From Ignavibacteriales bacterium (GTDB lineage Bacteria > Bacteroidota > Ignavibacteria > Ignavibacteriales > Ignavibacteriaceae), in contig JADJIH010000002.1 of the NCBI GenBank assembly GCA_016707115.1, positions 62,001 through 126,000 of the forward strand: a stretch of 64,000 nt of DNA. The letters run 5' to 3'. A program made the position numbers and the translations under genes. Every line of letters begins with the position of its first letter. The stretch's first letter is position 1. Of the stretch, positions 33,178 to 43,205 are shown piece by piece. Below the pieces are notes generated by a model, which ran no database searches, was not told the DNA's origin, and saw nothing but the letters and a program-made list of their open reading frames with translations.

Positions 33178-35031
33178 ATGTTTATAAATATTAAAAGTTT
33201 AAATTTTAGTTCTAATTTCGGATTAGTGCTGATTTTATCATTATTCATCAGCACTATACTTTCCCCAATTTTATGCCAAGCAAAAAAGATCGCTATCATC
33301 ACAAATACTACAATTAATGGAAATTTTGACCGAAAACAATTTGAACAATTTACAAGTTTGCTAAATAATGAAGTGGATCTTAATGTCGCTATAATTTATG
33401 GAGAATGGAGTAAGCAATATTCGAACGAAGAATTGGCACAAATTCAATCTACTTTAGAAAATCTAAAAATACCTTTTAAATTGATGGAAAGACATTCTAC
33501 TCAGATAAGCAGTACAGATTTTCATCAGCTATTTGATGAGATTTTTGAGAGTAATGAATTTATTTTGATGGATAACAATAGAATGATTCTGGGAATAGAT
33601 GCTAATATGCCAAACTTATCCGAAAATGGTTTTATTAAAGTTGAAACTCTAAATCAAATCTCTGAAGGAACTGATCTTACAAAAATTAAAAATGTTTTTA
33701 TAATTTCTAATCAATCATTAAACCAGATTCAAAATCGTACTAATCTTCTGAACTTGTTAAAAGATAAAAATGTCTTTTGGATTTATTCTGAGGATAAAAA
33801 ATTTAGCTCGCAAGTAAATCCAATAAATAATGTAATTGAGATAGCATTACCATCAACATTTACTTCAGAATCACCTGGCTATTACTTGTTAGAGGAAAAA
33901 TCTGATTCGATTTTTTTAATAAATAAAAAATTAAAAAATACCTCTACAGATATTCAAGTGGCATTAGCATTTAAGGATATAAAGAGTATAAACACTCCAA
34001 AAGACACTTTGACAATCGATACGAGTCTTACCAAAGTCTTTGAAAAAGAATATCATTCCTCCTCAAATACATTATCAATCAATTCTAATAATCGAATTTA
34101 TACTTTATTAAATAATGGTCTTTTGTACCTCAACGATTTTAAAGGGAAAGAAATATTTGCAACCGAATTAATTGGAAGAATTGAGAACAATCCAGTTCTT
34201 TATAAGGACTTACTATTAGCAACAACTGTCGAAGGAGACCTTTATTCTATAAATTCAAATAATGGTGAAATTTTACAAGTTGTTGGTATTGGTGAACATA
34301 TCACATCTGACCTTTCAGTAATTGAAATAGTAAATGGGAATACCAAAATTATTGGAGTAGTTTTTGGGACCTCACTTGGAAATATTTTTTGTTACAATGC
34401 ATTTACTTTTGAGTTGCTCTGGAAGAAAAATATTTCTAAAAACTCAATAATTTCTAAGCCAGATATAGCTAAAGATAAAATTGTATTTATAAATTCAACC
34501 TCTTCGCTCTTTTGTGTAAATTCGAAAACAGGTTCCTTGAATTGGAAATTTGAATTTTCTGATAATGGAAATTCCTATGCAAATAATTACCCAATCTCTG
34601 ATGGTAAAAATATTTTCTCGCTATCTCCAGATGGGAACCTTGTTGCGATTGATATTTTGCTTGGTAAGAAGATCTGGTCAATAAACACTACGGGGGTGTT
34701 GAATCAGTTTTATCTCGGTTCTGAGAAACAAAAATTATTTCTAATGAACAATAATGGTGTGATGACAGTTTATTCATCAATAGATGGCCGCGAAATAAGA
34801 GATATTGATTTTAAGAAATCTAGAATATTTTCTTTCATTATTGCTGAGAATCAAGGAAACACACTGGTAGGATTTTCAGATGGTTCGTTATACAACATTG
34901 ATGCTAAATTTAATTATAAGCAATTAATTTCACCGACTCAAATTCCAATAGTCTCAATTAATTCAATCAGTAATGATGAATTTATTTTAAAAGACATTAA
35001 CGGAAAAATTACACTGTACAAAATCAATTAA
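33178..35031 (+). CDS. Exported PQQ-like beta-propeller protein with degenerate metallophosphoesterase head
   Basis: The 617-residue protein has a membrane/signal segment (about 14-34), then a region (about 37-200) that follows the layout of calcineurin-like phosphoesterases: strand KIAIITNTTINGNFDRKQFEQFTSLL, strand LNVAIIYGEWS and IPFKLMERHS. In active enzymes these are D-x-H, GD and GN-H-D/E metal-binding blocks; here they read TNT (about 42-44), GEW (75-77) and ERHS (104-107), so most ligands are lost. Residues 300-617 form a PQQ-like propeller with repeats such as IENNPVLYKDLLLATTVEGDLYSINSNNGE. A surface sensing or scaffolding role is possible. It is followed six bases later by a HAD phosphatase gene. 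Confidence 0.72.
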   Translation: MFINIKSLNFSSNFGLVLILSLFISTILSPILCQAKKIAIITNTTINGNFDRKQFEQFTSLLNNEVDLNVAIIYGEWSKQYSNEELAQIQSTLENLKIPFKLMERHSTQISSTDFHQLFDEIFESNEFILMDNNRMILGIDANMPNLSENGFIKVETLNQISEGTDLTKIKNVFIISNQSLNQIQNRTNLLNLLKDKNVFWIYSEDKKFSSQVNPINNVIEIALPSTFTSESPGYYLLEEKSDSIFLINKKLKNTSTDIQVALAFKDIKSINTPKDTLTIDTSLTKVFEKEYHSSSNTLSINSNNRIYTLLNNGLLYLNDFKGKEIFATELIGRIENNPVLYKDLLLATTVEGDLYSINSNNGEILQVVGIGEHITSDLSVIEIVNGNTKIIGVVFGTSLGNIFCYNAFTFELLWKKNISKNSIISKPDIAKDKIVFINSTSSLFCVNSKTGSLNWKFEFSDNGNSYANNYPISDGKNIFSLSPDGNLVAIDILLGKKIWSINTTGVLNQFYLGSEKQKLFLMNNNGVMTVYSSIDGREIRDIDFKKSRIFSFIIAENQGNTLVGFSDGSLYNIDAKFNYKQLISPTQIPIVSINSISNDEFILKDINGKITLYKIN

Positions 35032-35037
35032 GGAATA

Positions 35038-35682
35038 ATGAAATCAAGATTTAAAGGCATCATCTTCGACGTTGACGGAACGCTTACTTTTACAAATCAA
35101 CTTATTTTTGATTCATTCAATCATATCACAAAAAAGTACCTTGGAAGAAGCTATTCTGATGATGAGATAATTGCATTATTCGGTCCAACTGAAGATGTAA
35201 TATTAAAAGAGATGTGTAAAGAAGAATATGAAAGTGCACGTAGTGATTACTATACATACTATAAAAATAATCATGATATTGCCCATTTATACGACGGAAT
35301 AAAAGAACTGATAATTGATATTGACAAAGAAGGAATTTTGCTATCCATCTTTACGGGTAAAGGAAGAACTTCTGCATTAATTACTTTGGATGAACTTGGA
35401 TTAACAAGTTATTTCGATATGATTGTAAGCGGTGATGATGTTGAAAACCACAAACCCTCTCCTGAAGGAATAATTATGTTTCTTAGTAAACATAATCTTG
35501 ATCCAAAAGAAGTATTAATGATTGGCGATGCACCCTCAGATATTATTGCTGCAAATGAATGCGGTGTTGAAATCGCTTCAGTTGTATGGGATAGTTATGC
35601 GGAAGATGAAGTTCAAAAATTGAATTCTAAAAATCTTTTTCACTCGGTGAATGAGCTAAGAGATTTTATTTTTAAAATTTAG
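35038..35682 (+). CDS. HAD-superfamily hydrolase (phosphoglycolate phosphatase-like)
   Basis: The 214-residue protein has all HAD motifs: DVDGTLTF (motif I, nucleophile Asp and general acid Asp), TGKG (motif II), HKPSP (motif III Lys) and IGDAPSDI (motif IV). The helical cap between motifs I and II (about 20-85) is of the subclass I type of phosphoglycolate phosphatase or PpaX. The physiological substrate is unknown. It lies six bases after the propeller protein and ends in a terminator, forming a two-gene operon. Confidence 0.9.
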   Translation: MKSRFKGIIFDVDGTLTFTNQLIFDSFNHITKKYLGRSYSDDEIIALFGPTEDVILKEMCKEEYESARSDYYTYYKNNHDIAHLYDGIKELIIDIDKEGILLSIFTGKGRTSALITLDELGLTSYFDMIVSGDDVENHKPSPEGIIMFLSKHNLDPKEVLMIGDAPSDIIAANECGVEIASVVWDSYAEDEVQKLNSKNLFHSVNELRDFIFKI

Positions 35683-35704
35683 GGAACGGTCTCCGGACCG
35701 TTCC
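35683..35704. terminator. Intrinsic terminator between converging genes
   Basis: GGAACGGTC (35683-35691) and GACCGTTCC (35696-35704) form a 9-bp stem with a 4-base loop. It closes the propeller/HAD operon on the plus strand and lies 26 bases beyond the minus-strand barrel gene. Confidence 0.85.
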
Positions 35705-35729
35705 TCTAATTATTTTTAAAAGTTCTATT

Positions 35730-37073
35730 TTAAAACTTAAACGGATAAATAAAGGAAACTCTAGGTTCAATTCTTTTCTGCGGTTCAAATGATATTATTC
35801 TGTCATCGTTACCACGAATAGGTGTGTAAGTCCAGCTATAAACAATAGATACTAAAATATACTCTACTGGTTTGTAACCAGCTTCTGCAAATAGATATGA
35901 TCTATCATCAAGACTAAAAATATCTTTTTCATCCTGTATATTTATTTTATCATACCCTGCTCGTAAAACAATTGGAGCACCTTCAGGTTCAAATGCTGCT
36001 CTTAAATTTAATTCACCACTTTTGGGATATTTGTCTAATCTCTGATAACTTCCGTAAACATCAAACAAGTTAAAAACTCTAATTAATAGATCGCCATACC
36101 AGCCTTTTGTATCCTCATCAAAATCAGATAGTAGTTTTGCCTTGCTGGTAAAAGTTCCGGTAGATGAATCAACTTGAAATCTATTTATTTCATGTAATGT
36201 ATTAAAATAGGCTGGCACATATTTGCCCTGATTAAATCGTCTTTCAAGTTTTGCTGAAATATTTAACAATGAACTTAAGGCAAAATCAAATTTTACTCCT
36301 GTTGCAACTCCGCTTCCAAAATCAATAATCTTTGCATAATCAATATAAAGTGTTATATCAGTTACACTGGAGTTTAATAATGGTAATCCCAAATCAAATC
36401 CTACTATACTTAATGATCCTAAATCTTCTGTTACAATAAATTCCTTTTTAACCGAATCATAATTACCATTAACTATACCTGCATCTTTATTCATATCAGA
36501 AGCGAAAGATGCACCAACTTCCAGGTTACCGATAATCGGGATATCAGCGGCAGGGGTAAATTGTAATGGTCGTACGTATCCACGAATTGCAAAAACACCT
36601 TGAGGTGAAAATGAACTATAGATTGATTCAACCCCAAATTTTCCGAGATCAAGATCTAATACTAAACCAATTCTTCTGTTATCATATGTTGGACTGTTAT
36701 TGTAGTGCTGCATTATACTTCCGTGACCGAGTGTATAATAATCCAGCGCACCAACTTTTATAAAAACGGGATCATTTTTTATTCCGTACCTGACATATCT
36801 TATAATACTTAAGTAATCTGAGGTCTCATTAAAATTTTCTGTTCTAAGTTTTCCTTTAGAATCAAAATCAAGATTTAAATCCAATCCAATTCCAATTTCA
36901 GAAAAAGAAATCTCCGGTCTAAAACTAACCCGATAATATGGTTTACCATCTATCCAATTAATACCCATTCCTCCGGTCATAACTCCTTCATCAGGTCTAG
37001 GATATTTATCCCACTGAGTAAAAGACTGAGAAGATAAAACAACAAACAGAATAATTAGCAACAATGATTTCAT
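35730..37073 (-). CDS. Probable outer-membrane beta-barrel protein, unknown function
   Basis: The 447-residue product has a signal peptide (MKSLLLIILFVVLSSQSFTQ) and many amphipathic beta-strands (for example YYRVSFRPEISFSEIGIGLDLNLDFD and FGVESIYSSFSPQGVFAIRGYV), ending in ...RVSFIYPFKF, with an aromatic C-terminal residue as usual for outer-membrane barrels. No specific family is recognised. The gene starts 29 bases after the large C25 peptidase stop on the same strand, so the two may be co-transcribed and may work together in export or surface anchoring. Confidence 0.75.
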   Translation of the reverse strand: MKSLLLIILFVVLSSQSFTQWDKYPRPDEGVMTGGMGINWIDGKPYYRVSFRPEISFSEIGIGLDLNLDFDSKGKLRTENFNETSDYLSIIRYVRYGIKNDPVFIKVGALDYYTLGHGSIMQHYNNSPTYDNRRIGLVLDLDLGKFGVESIYSSFSPQGVFAIRGYVRPLQFTPAADIPIIGNLEVGASFASDMNKDAGIVNGNYDSVKKEFIVTEDLGSLSIVGFDLGLPLLNSSVTDITLYIDYAKIIDFGSGVATGVKFDFALSSLLNISAKLERRFNQGKYVPAYFNTLHEINRFQVDSSTGTFTSKAKLLSDFDEDTKGWYGDLLIRVFNLFDVYGSYQRLDKYPKSGELNLRAAFEPEGAPIVLRAGYDKINIQDEKDIFSLDDRSYLFAEAGYKPVEYILVSIVYSWTYTPIRGNDDRIISFEPQKRIEPRVSFIYPFKF

Positions 37074-37102
37074 TTAGTTCTCTTATATAGTGGATTAATA
37101 TT

Positions 37103-40100
37103 CTATTTTACAATTACAAGTTTTTGTGTAACAGATTCAACTTTATCATTACTCTTCATCAGCATTTTGTAGAGATACGTTCCATTGGCAACAACATCTC
37201 CATCTTCATCTTTTCCATCCCAATAAATTTTATTCAGGTCATAATTCAATTCGGATGATTTAGTTACAATTTCTTTAATCATTCTTCCGGCAATAGTGTA
37301 GATTCTTATTTTTACTTCTTCGGGAATCTGGCTCAACCTAAAAGTAAAATAAGTTTCATTGACAAATGGATTTGGATAATTGTAAACCTGCATCAATTTT
37401 GTTTCGGATGAAACTACAAAATAAACTTCGCTCGAAGCTGAATCAGCAATGTTGCCATTTGGATCTTTTGCAACAACTCTTAAAAGATATTCACCATCGT
37501 CAAGTTCTGGTTTATAATCAACAACAAATTTTGGGTTGATACTATTAATTGTGTAGGAAAGAATTGACGGATTAGCCCCATAATAAACCGGTTCTTCGTT
37601 AAGATAGATTTTAACTGCTGATGTATCAACAATAGGGATTGGAGATTCCTCACTTAAAGCAATTTTTATATTTGGATTCTTAGAAACAAAATCTCCATCA
37701 ACAACTTCGTTTTCATCAAAAGTAATTTTAACCGCAGGTGGAATTAGATCAGACTGTAAATAAACGGATTTTGTGAAGAAATTATTGTCCTCAAAATATT
37801 CACTCACTTTATTTTCAGAATCAATATTGATTACAAATCTCTTCTCAGTATCAGTTCCCAAAGCCTGATAATTGATATCATACTTTTGTTTGCTATTTGA
37901 TGAAAGTGATGTTACTAACTGATTGAATATTGTTGATGAAGAATTATTTTCATTTACTACATCCACCTTTACATTAAAACTATCTGCATCTGATTCTCCA
38001 ACATTATAAACCCAAAAACTTAAATTCACACTCCCACCAGCGGGTATTGTGTCATTATCAAGTGACACGACCTGGTAGTTTGTCCCAAGTTCAGGCGATC
38101 CAACATATTCAATTCCTAAAGAAGAAAGTTCTGGTGAAAGACCTTCTGCATTAGCATTAAACTCTGATTTAATTTTTATTTGTGGATACATTTTTGGATT
38201 AATGAAACCAAGATTTGCATTGTTGTTTTCAAAATTTAAGAAACCAAGAGAATCAACATTTCCGCTAGATTTAATTCCATAAACATAGTGCTGAATCGAA
38301 CTTCCAGTTGGAGTGTTTTGAGAAACAGTTGCATTTTGCCAATTTGTTGATGGACCAATTTCAATTGTTTCCAATGTACCTCGTGATCTGGGAATTATAA
38401 ATGTTGAATCTATATAAATTAATCCATCATAAGGTGCTTTAATTTGTTCAATAACATCACCAGGATTTGCACCTTTTCGTCCGATCAATGCCCAAGAACC
38501 TCGGAAAGCCAGGCTATCAATTTTAGTACTACCTAGTGATTTGATTGCATTTATTAAATCGATTGTAATATTATTCGCAGCATCACCTGAAACTCCAATC
38601 GCAACAATTTTACCATGTGGAATTGAATCAATTAATGCTACGAGCTGCTGCATATTCCCAGGTTGGTTAAACAATCGATACCAGGCAGAAGTGTCAATCT
38701 CTAAGGATAAATTGTCAAAAACAACTATTCCCATCCCTGCAAAGAAAGAGTTGGATAATAGATTAATCCCATTCTTTGCAATTACACAAGTGTTCCCCGC
38801 ATAAAAACCAGCCGAAGTTACTGCAATATTTTCCAATTCTGGAATAAGCGATAATTTATTATTAGAAAAATTCAGAGCATTTAGTGTTTGATTTTGGAAT
38901 GAAGTGGAATCAAATAAATAATAATCAGAACTGCCTCCGTTATAGAAGGATTTAACATTTGAATAGACAGAATTTTGATCATCAAGTTTATATCTTACCC
39001 AATATCTTTTGTTTAGTGTTAGTTGACTTAAAGTTAAATTTGTATAAAATGAATCTGCAGGAACAGTAAACTCCTGAAAGTTCTGAAAATTTTCCATTTC
39101 AGAAATCTGATATTTGATGTTAAAAATATTTTGATTAATAAGAGAAGGATTGAGAATTTTTATTTGACTTAACGAAGAATTTTCGATTCTATGCTTAACT
39201 AAATCTCTTAATGCAGTTGAATAAACATAAAAGTTATAAGTAAGGTTATTGTCATCTTCATAAATCTCATTGATCTCATTACTCAAATCTAAACTGATAT
39301 TTAGAGAATTTTCTCCTGCTAAGTCTTTAATGCTAACCCAAAAACTTAAAGTATCTTTAAAGTTTGGCAAATCTCTTCTTTCGGAAAAAGTTTTAATAGT
39401 ATTACCGCCTGCTGAATGCTGAATTGAATAATTAAATTGAGAGGAATCTTTTGATCCAAAATTATTAATTACTACTTTTATCTCTGTAGAGTCCTCCGCA
39501 TCGTTTAAAAAATTATTACTTAACAAAAGATCTGATGATGAAATCTTTAAGTTAGGTTGATTGGGAATTTTTATTCTAATTGCGGGATCACCAACCAGTG
39601 TATTTGTTAATGCAAATAATCTGAACACTAAAGAAGTACCGAGATTCTGGAACATTCTAATCTTTGATGTAAGGTGTGCATTGCCAACTTCTTTAGTTTC
39701 GCTGTTTAACATATCTTCATAAAAATAAATAGGAAGGCTAAAAGATGTTGTTGTAAATCCTAAAGAAGAATTTCCAATGTAGCCTAACGCTTGACCATCG
39801 TTATTTAATAAAAACCTTTCTCCAAATGCCACAATATCCGGCTCAGCAAATTTGTTCGTAGAACATCCAAAATCTGTAATGAGTGGGTTTCTATTCACTT
39901 TGTTTTTAAGCTGAATAGTTTCATTAATGCTATTATCCCATGTTGCCGTGCCACTGTGTCCTAAATAAGAAATAAAGACGCCGCCTTCATCAATTGCATT
40001 TGAAACCTGTTCAGAAGTGTAAGGACCGAAATCTGAAAGCGGATTTATTGTTTTATAAAAATGAGTATATGATCCAGAAAGCGGTATGGGTCGAATAAGG

Positions 40101-42457
40101 GTAGTTATTATTTGATCATTTACTGCTTTCAACTGGGCAATTTCGCTCGAATCATTCGCAGCTCCACCGGAAAAGAACATATATCTTTTATTCCATTCAT
40201 CAAATCTTTCATTAAAATTATTTTCAACTTTTGATAAATAATAATCTAACTCTTCATTCGTGTTTATGGGAATCCGTCCAACTTTCATTTGCGGAATCGG
40301 CAATCCATATTCATCCCATACAACAAGCCAGTTATCGCTAACAGGATTTCCATAAGAAGGAACATGGTTGCCACCACCTTTTACTCCATCTCCTTTAAAC
40401 CGGTGGAGCTTATAATCATAGTCAGCATCACCAATCAAAGATAAATATGAGGGTTTGGGTTCTATCCGGTTTTGATAAGTAATTGCCGTAAATAAACGAA
40501 TTGCTTCGGGTTGAGGATAACCAAAACTGAACTCATCAAAAATATCTTCAACAGAAATTACATCTTTACTAAATGCATACATCGTAGAAATTGAATTAAC
40601 ATAGTTGTTTGCGCTTTGTAAAAACTTTGGATTGGTAATTCCAAGATAATCAGCTTGCGTTGTTACATTTCTTAGATTTACAAATTGTTTTTTATAATAA
40701 AAAACAGGTTTGCCAATTTTTGATGGAGCTACAACTATATAAGTATCTCCTGCATGAACGGTATCAGTAAACAAAACCTCACTTGCCGTAACTTGATAGT
40801 TATCAATCTTCTTAAAAAATGGTTTTAGTTTATAAATTTCATATAATGGCAATGTGGCATTTGTAATCTTCACAACTTTAAGTCCAGAGGTAATATCTTC
40901 GCTCACATTAAATAGAATAGAATCATTAGCAAATTTTAATGTTCTTGGATATTCAATATCATACCAATCAATTCCCAAATAATTAGGATTTGTTCCGTTT
41001 GCATAATTTTTTACTGTTAAAACATTTGGGTTCGTAATAAATTGATTTGTATTTAATGTGCCGATCAGTAAGAGTTGATCATTTCTATTAATGGATTGTG
41101 AATCCAACAAAACATTATTAACCTTTAGTATAACCTGATGAGCATTATTGGTTATATTTGATCCACCGCTAACAGCTTTGTAAAAAAACTTTGCCGATTT
41201 ATTCAGAACAACATCAGTAACATCAAAATTATAATTAGGGGAACTGTTACTATACAACCAAACTGTCTGTAAAAAATACCATGTTTTATTTCTAAACCAT
41301 CCCGGAGTTTGATTGTTCACCTCATCAGTATAAAAATTCTGAAAGAGTCTATTGCTTTCAGTGTGTTCAACATAATTGTAGTAAGTAAGTGAATCTGTTA
41401 ATCCGGAAGTAAATGAATTTTGTGATTGAATTCTTTCTCCATCTTGCAGACCCCAGGTAAGAAAATAAAATGTTGTATCAGAATAGCGATTAAGATATTC
41501 ATTATATGGTTCATCCGGTGCATTAATAACCCGATGAGAAATATCAGGATAATTCAATGTTCCATAAAACTGGATATAGTCAGAATCATCAAAAACATTA
41601 TCATCTTGACCAAAAACTGTAATTGGAATTTCAAGTCCGGATTCTATTAATCTAAAAGATTTGGGATTGATTGAAGAAGTAATAATTCCTTTTGCCTCAA
41701 GATCAGATTTTGTGATTCTAAATAATGCATCTTGTGCAGTTCCGATTTTAAGATATTCAGAACCATAATTAATCCAGTTGCCTGTTGTATCCTCAAGAAC
41801 TAACAGCTGTTTACCGGCAAATTGATCCGCTATTTGAGCATTCAAAAATAAATTATCGAACTCGCTATAAGCCTTAATCTTAGTTTGTAAATTCTCATTA
41901 AATGAAAAAGGATAATCTTTTCCAAAATCAATTGACAATTTTGCATTTTTAATGCTAGTAATTTGATTTGTGCTGGCATTAAAAGAGTGAGTATTAATTT
42001 TAATCTGTGCACAATAGTATTCCCGATACCAACCATATCCAATAATTTCAATAATGTTTTGATTTTTATTCTCAATTATAGCGTCTGAATATTCAACTTC
42101 TTCATAGACTAAAGTTGAATCATTGAGTAATTTAACCTTTGGCTGAAGAGACGGGAGAATTCCTTTTACAATTTCTTCTTGTTTTGCAGCCATTTGGATA
42201 TTAGGTTTTGAGTATGGAGGAATAACAATTAAAAAGGTTTTTGATGGCAGTTTAAATTTTCCTGTTTGAGAAGCATCGGTAAAATCCGGATAATCCCGAA
42301 TAGTCAAGATTCCATTTACTTTTTCAGTATAAATCGGTTCATCAAAACTTACCTCAATTGAAAAACCGTTTTCAATCCTTTCAATTTTATTTTGAGAGAG
42401 GATAGGGATTGAAAAACTAATCAGGGTAAGAGTTAAAAAAGTAAATGTAGTTTTCAT
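37103..42457 (-). CDS. Large C25 (gingipain/PorU-like) cysteine peptidase with T9SS tail
   Basis: This 1784-residue exported protein contains a gingipain-type C25 domain (about 660-990) with YLSLIGDADYD, VPSYGNPVSDNW, the catalytic His in YLGHSGTATWDN (His 834) and catalytic Cys in DFGCSTNKFAEPD (Cys 865). Before it lie PorU-like beta domains (about 20-600); after it are CARDB-like Ig modules (about 990-1700) with SFWVYNVGESDADSF, and a C-terminal sorting/FlgD-like module (PNPFVNETYFTFRL...NGTYLYKMLM). PorU is the sortase of the type IX system that removes sorting domains and attaches cargo; this protein may do that or may be a secreted peptidase. Its length exceeds usual PorU (about 1150). 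Confidence 0.82.
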   Translation of the reverse strand: MKTTFTFLTLTLISFSIPILSQNKIERIENGFSIEVSFDEPIYTEKVNGILTIRDYPDFTDASQTGKFKLPSKTFLIVIPPYSKPNIQMAAKQEEIVKGILPSLQPKVKLLNDSTLVYEEVEYSDAIIENKNQNIIEIIGYGWYREYYCAQIKINTHSFNASTNQITSIKNAKLSIDFGKDYPFSFNENLQTKIKAYSEFDNLFLNAQIADQFAGKQLLVLEDTTGNWINYGSEYLKIGTAQDALFRITKSDLEAKGIITSSINPKSFRLIESGLEIPITVFGQDDNVFDDSDYIQFYGTLNYPDISHRVINAPDEPYNEYLNRYSDTTFYFLTWGLQDGERIQSQNSFTSGLTDSLTYYNYVEHTESNRLFQNFYTDEVNNQTPGWFRNKTWYFLQTVWLYSNSSPNYNFDVTDVVLNKSAKFFYKAVSGGSNITNNAHQVILKVNNVLLDSQSINRNDQLLLIGTLNTNQFITNPNVLTVKNYANGTNPNYLGIDWYDIEYPRTLKFANDSILFNVSEDITSGLKVVKITNATLPLYEIYKLKPFFKKIDNYQVTASEVLFTDTVHAGDTYIVVAPSKIGKPVFYYKKQFVNLRNVTTQADYLGITNPKFLQSANNYVNSISTMYAFSKDVISVEDIFDEFSFGYPQPEAIRLFTAITYQNRIEPKPSYLSLIGDADYDYKLHRFKGDGVKGGGNHVPSYGNPVSDNWLVVWDEYGLPIPQMKVGRIPINTNEELDYYLSKVENNFNERFDEWNKRYMFFSGGAANDSSEIAQLKAVNDQIITTLIRPIPLSGSYTHFYKTINPLSDFGPYTSEQVSNAIDEGGVFISYLGHSGTATWDNSINETIQLKNKVNRNPLITDFGCSTNKFAEPDIVAFGERFLLNNDGQALGYIGNSSLGFTTTSFSLPIYFYEDMLNSETKEVGNAHLTSKIRMFQNLGTSLVFRLFALTNTLVGDPAIRIKIPNQPNLKISSSDLLLSNNFLNDAEDSTEIKVVINNFGSKDSSQFNYSIQHSAGGNTIKTFSERRDLPNFKDTLSFWVSIKDLAGENSLNISLDLSNEINEIYEDDNNLTYNFYVYSTALRDLVKHRIENSSLSQIKILNPSLINQNIFNIKYQISEMENFQNFQEFTVPADSFYTNLTLSQLTLNKRYWVRYKLDDQNSVYSNVKSFYNGGSSDYYLFDSTSFQNQTLNALNFSNNKLSLIPELENIAVTSAGFYAGNTCVIAKNGINLLSNSFFAGMGIVVFDNLSLEIDTSAWYRLFNQPGNMQQLVALIDSIPHGKIVAIGVSGDAANNITIDLINAIKSLGSTKIDSLAFRGSWALIGRKGANPGDVIEQIKAPYDGLIYIDSTFIIPRSRGTLETIEIGPSTNWQNATVSQNTPTGSSIQHYVYGIKSSGNVDSLGFLNFENNNANLGFINPKMYPQIKIKSEFNANAEGLSPELSSLGIEYVGSPELGTNYQVVSLDNDTIPAGGSVNLSFWVYNVGESDADSFNVKVDVVNENNSSSTIFNQLVTSLSSNSKQKYDINYQALGTDTEKRFVINIDSENKVSEYFEDNNFFTKSVYLQSDLIPPAVKITFDENEVVDGDFVSKNPNIKIALSEESPIPIVDTSAVKIYLNEEPVYYGANPSILSYTINSINPKFVVDYKPELDDGEYLLRVVAKDPNGNIADSASSEVYFVVSSETKLMQVYNYPNPFVNETYFTFRLSQIPEEVKIRIYTIAGRMIKEIVTKSSELNYDLNKIYWDGKDEDGDVVANGTYLYKMLMKSNDKVESVTQKLVIVK

Positions 42458-42461
42458 AATG

Positions 42462-43205
42462 CTATCCGGTTTTTGTATTCATGAACTTAAATTTTATTAT
42501 TCTGAAAATAAACAAAGGAATACCAATAAAATATCTTTTCCATAAACGTTTTGGTTCAAAAAAAAGTCTAACAAGCCATTCTAATCCAATTATTTGCAGA
42601 AATTTTGGTCCACGTTTTTTTGTTCCGGAAAATACTTTTATTCCATCGCCAACAGAAATAATTACGCTCATTTTTAATTCCTGTTTATTTTGTACTATCC
42701 ATTCTTCTTGCTTGGGTGTACCAAGACCAACAATTAAAATATCAGGATCATTTTGATTGATATAACTTATAACTGAAGTTGAATCAAATTCAAATCCATT
42801 CTGTGTTCCAACCACATTAAGTTGAGGATGTTTTATCATGATTTGGTTTAAAGTTTCAGTCCTATCACCGAAAAAAATTATTTTATAATTATTTATTTTA
42901 CAAATATTAATTAACTTCTCGTACAAATCCGAACCACTAAGTCTGTATGATAAACCCCTTTTCCCATATAATATTTTTGTCCCTAGAAATACTCCAAGCC
43001 CATCAGTATGGACAATATCAAAGTTAGGATATAGATTTTTTACATTGTTATTTAGGATAGAATAGTTTATAGAATTAACATTCACATAACATATCTTTAA
43101 TTGTTTCCGATTTTGAATTGATTGTTGAATTGAATTAAGGATTTCTGTATAAGAAATATTCTTAAGTTTTATGCCAAATAAATCAATGTTGTTAATTAAC
43201 GTCAT
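42462..43205 (-). CDS. WecB/TagA/CpsF-family glycosyltransferase
   Basis: The 247-residue protein shows the GT26 signatures TDGLGVFLGTK, the RLSGSDLYEKL stretch, VGLGTPKQEEWI and a C-terminal GLEWLVRLFFEPKRLWKRY. Such enzymes add N-acetylmannosamine(uronic acid) or glucose to lipid-linked acceptors in surface polysaccharide synthesis at the inner face of the membrane. It is the last glycosyltransferase gene of the block, overlaps the preceding GT4 gene by 14 bases and stops four bases before the start of the C25 peptidase. Confidence 0.9.
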   Translation of the reverse strand: MTLINNIDLFGIKLKNISYTEILNSIQQSIQNRKQLKICYVNVNSINYSILNNNVKNLYPNFDIVHTDGLGVFLGTKILYGKRGLSYRLSGSDLYEKLINICKINNYKIIFFGDRTETLNQIMIKHPQLNVVGTQNGFEFDSTSVISYINQNDPDILIVGLGTPKQEEWIVQNKQELKMSVIISVGDGIKVFSGTKKRGPKFLQIIGLEWLVRLFFEPKRLWKRYFIGIPLFIFRIIKFKFMNTKTG

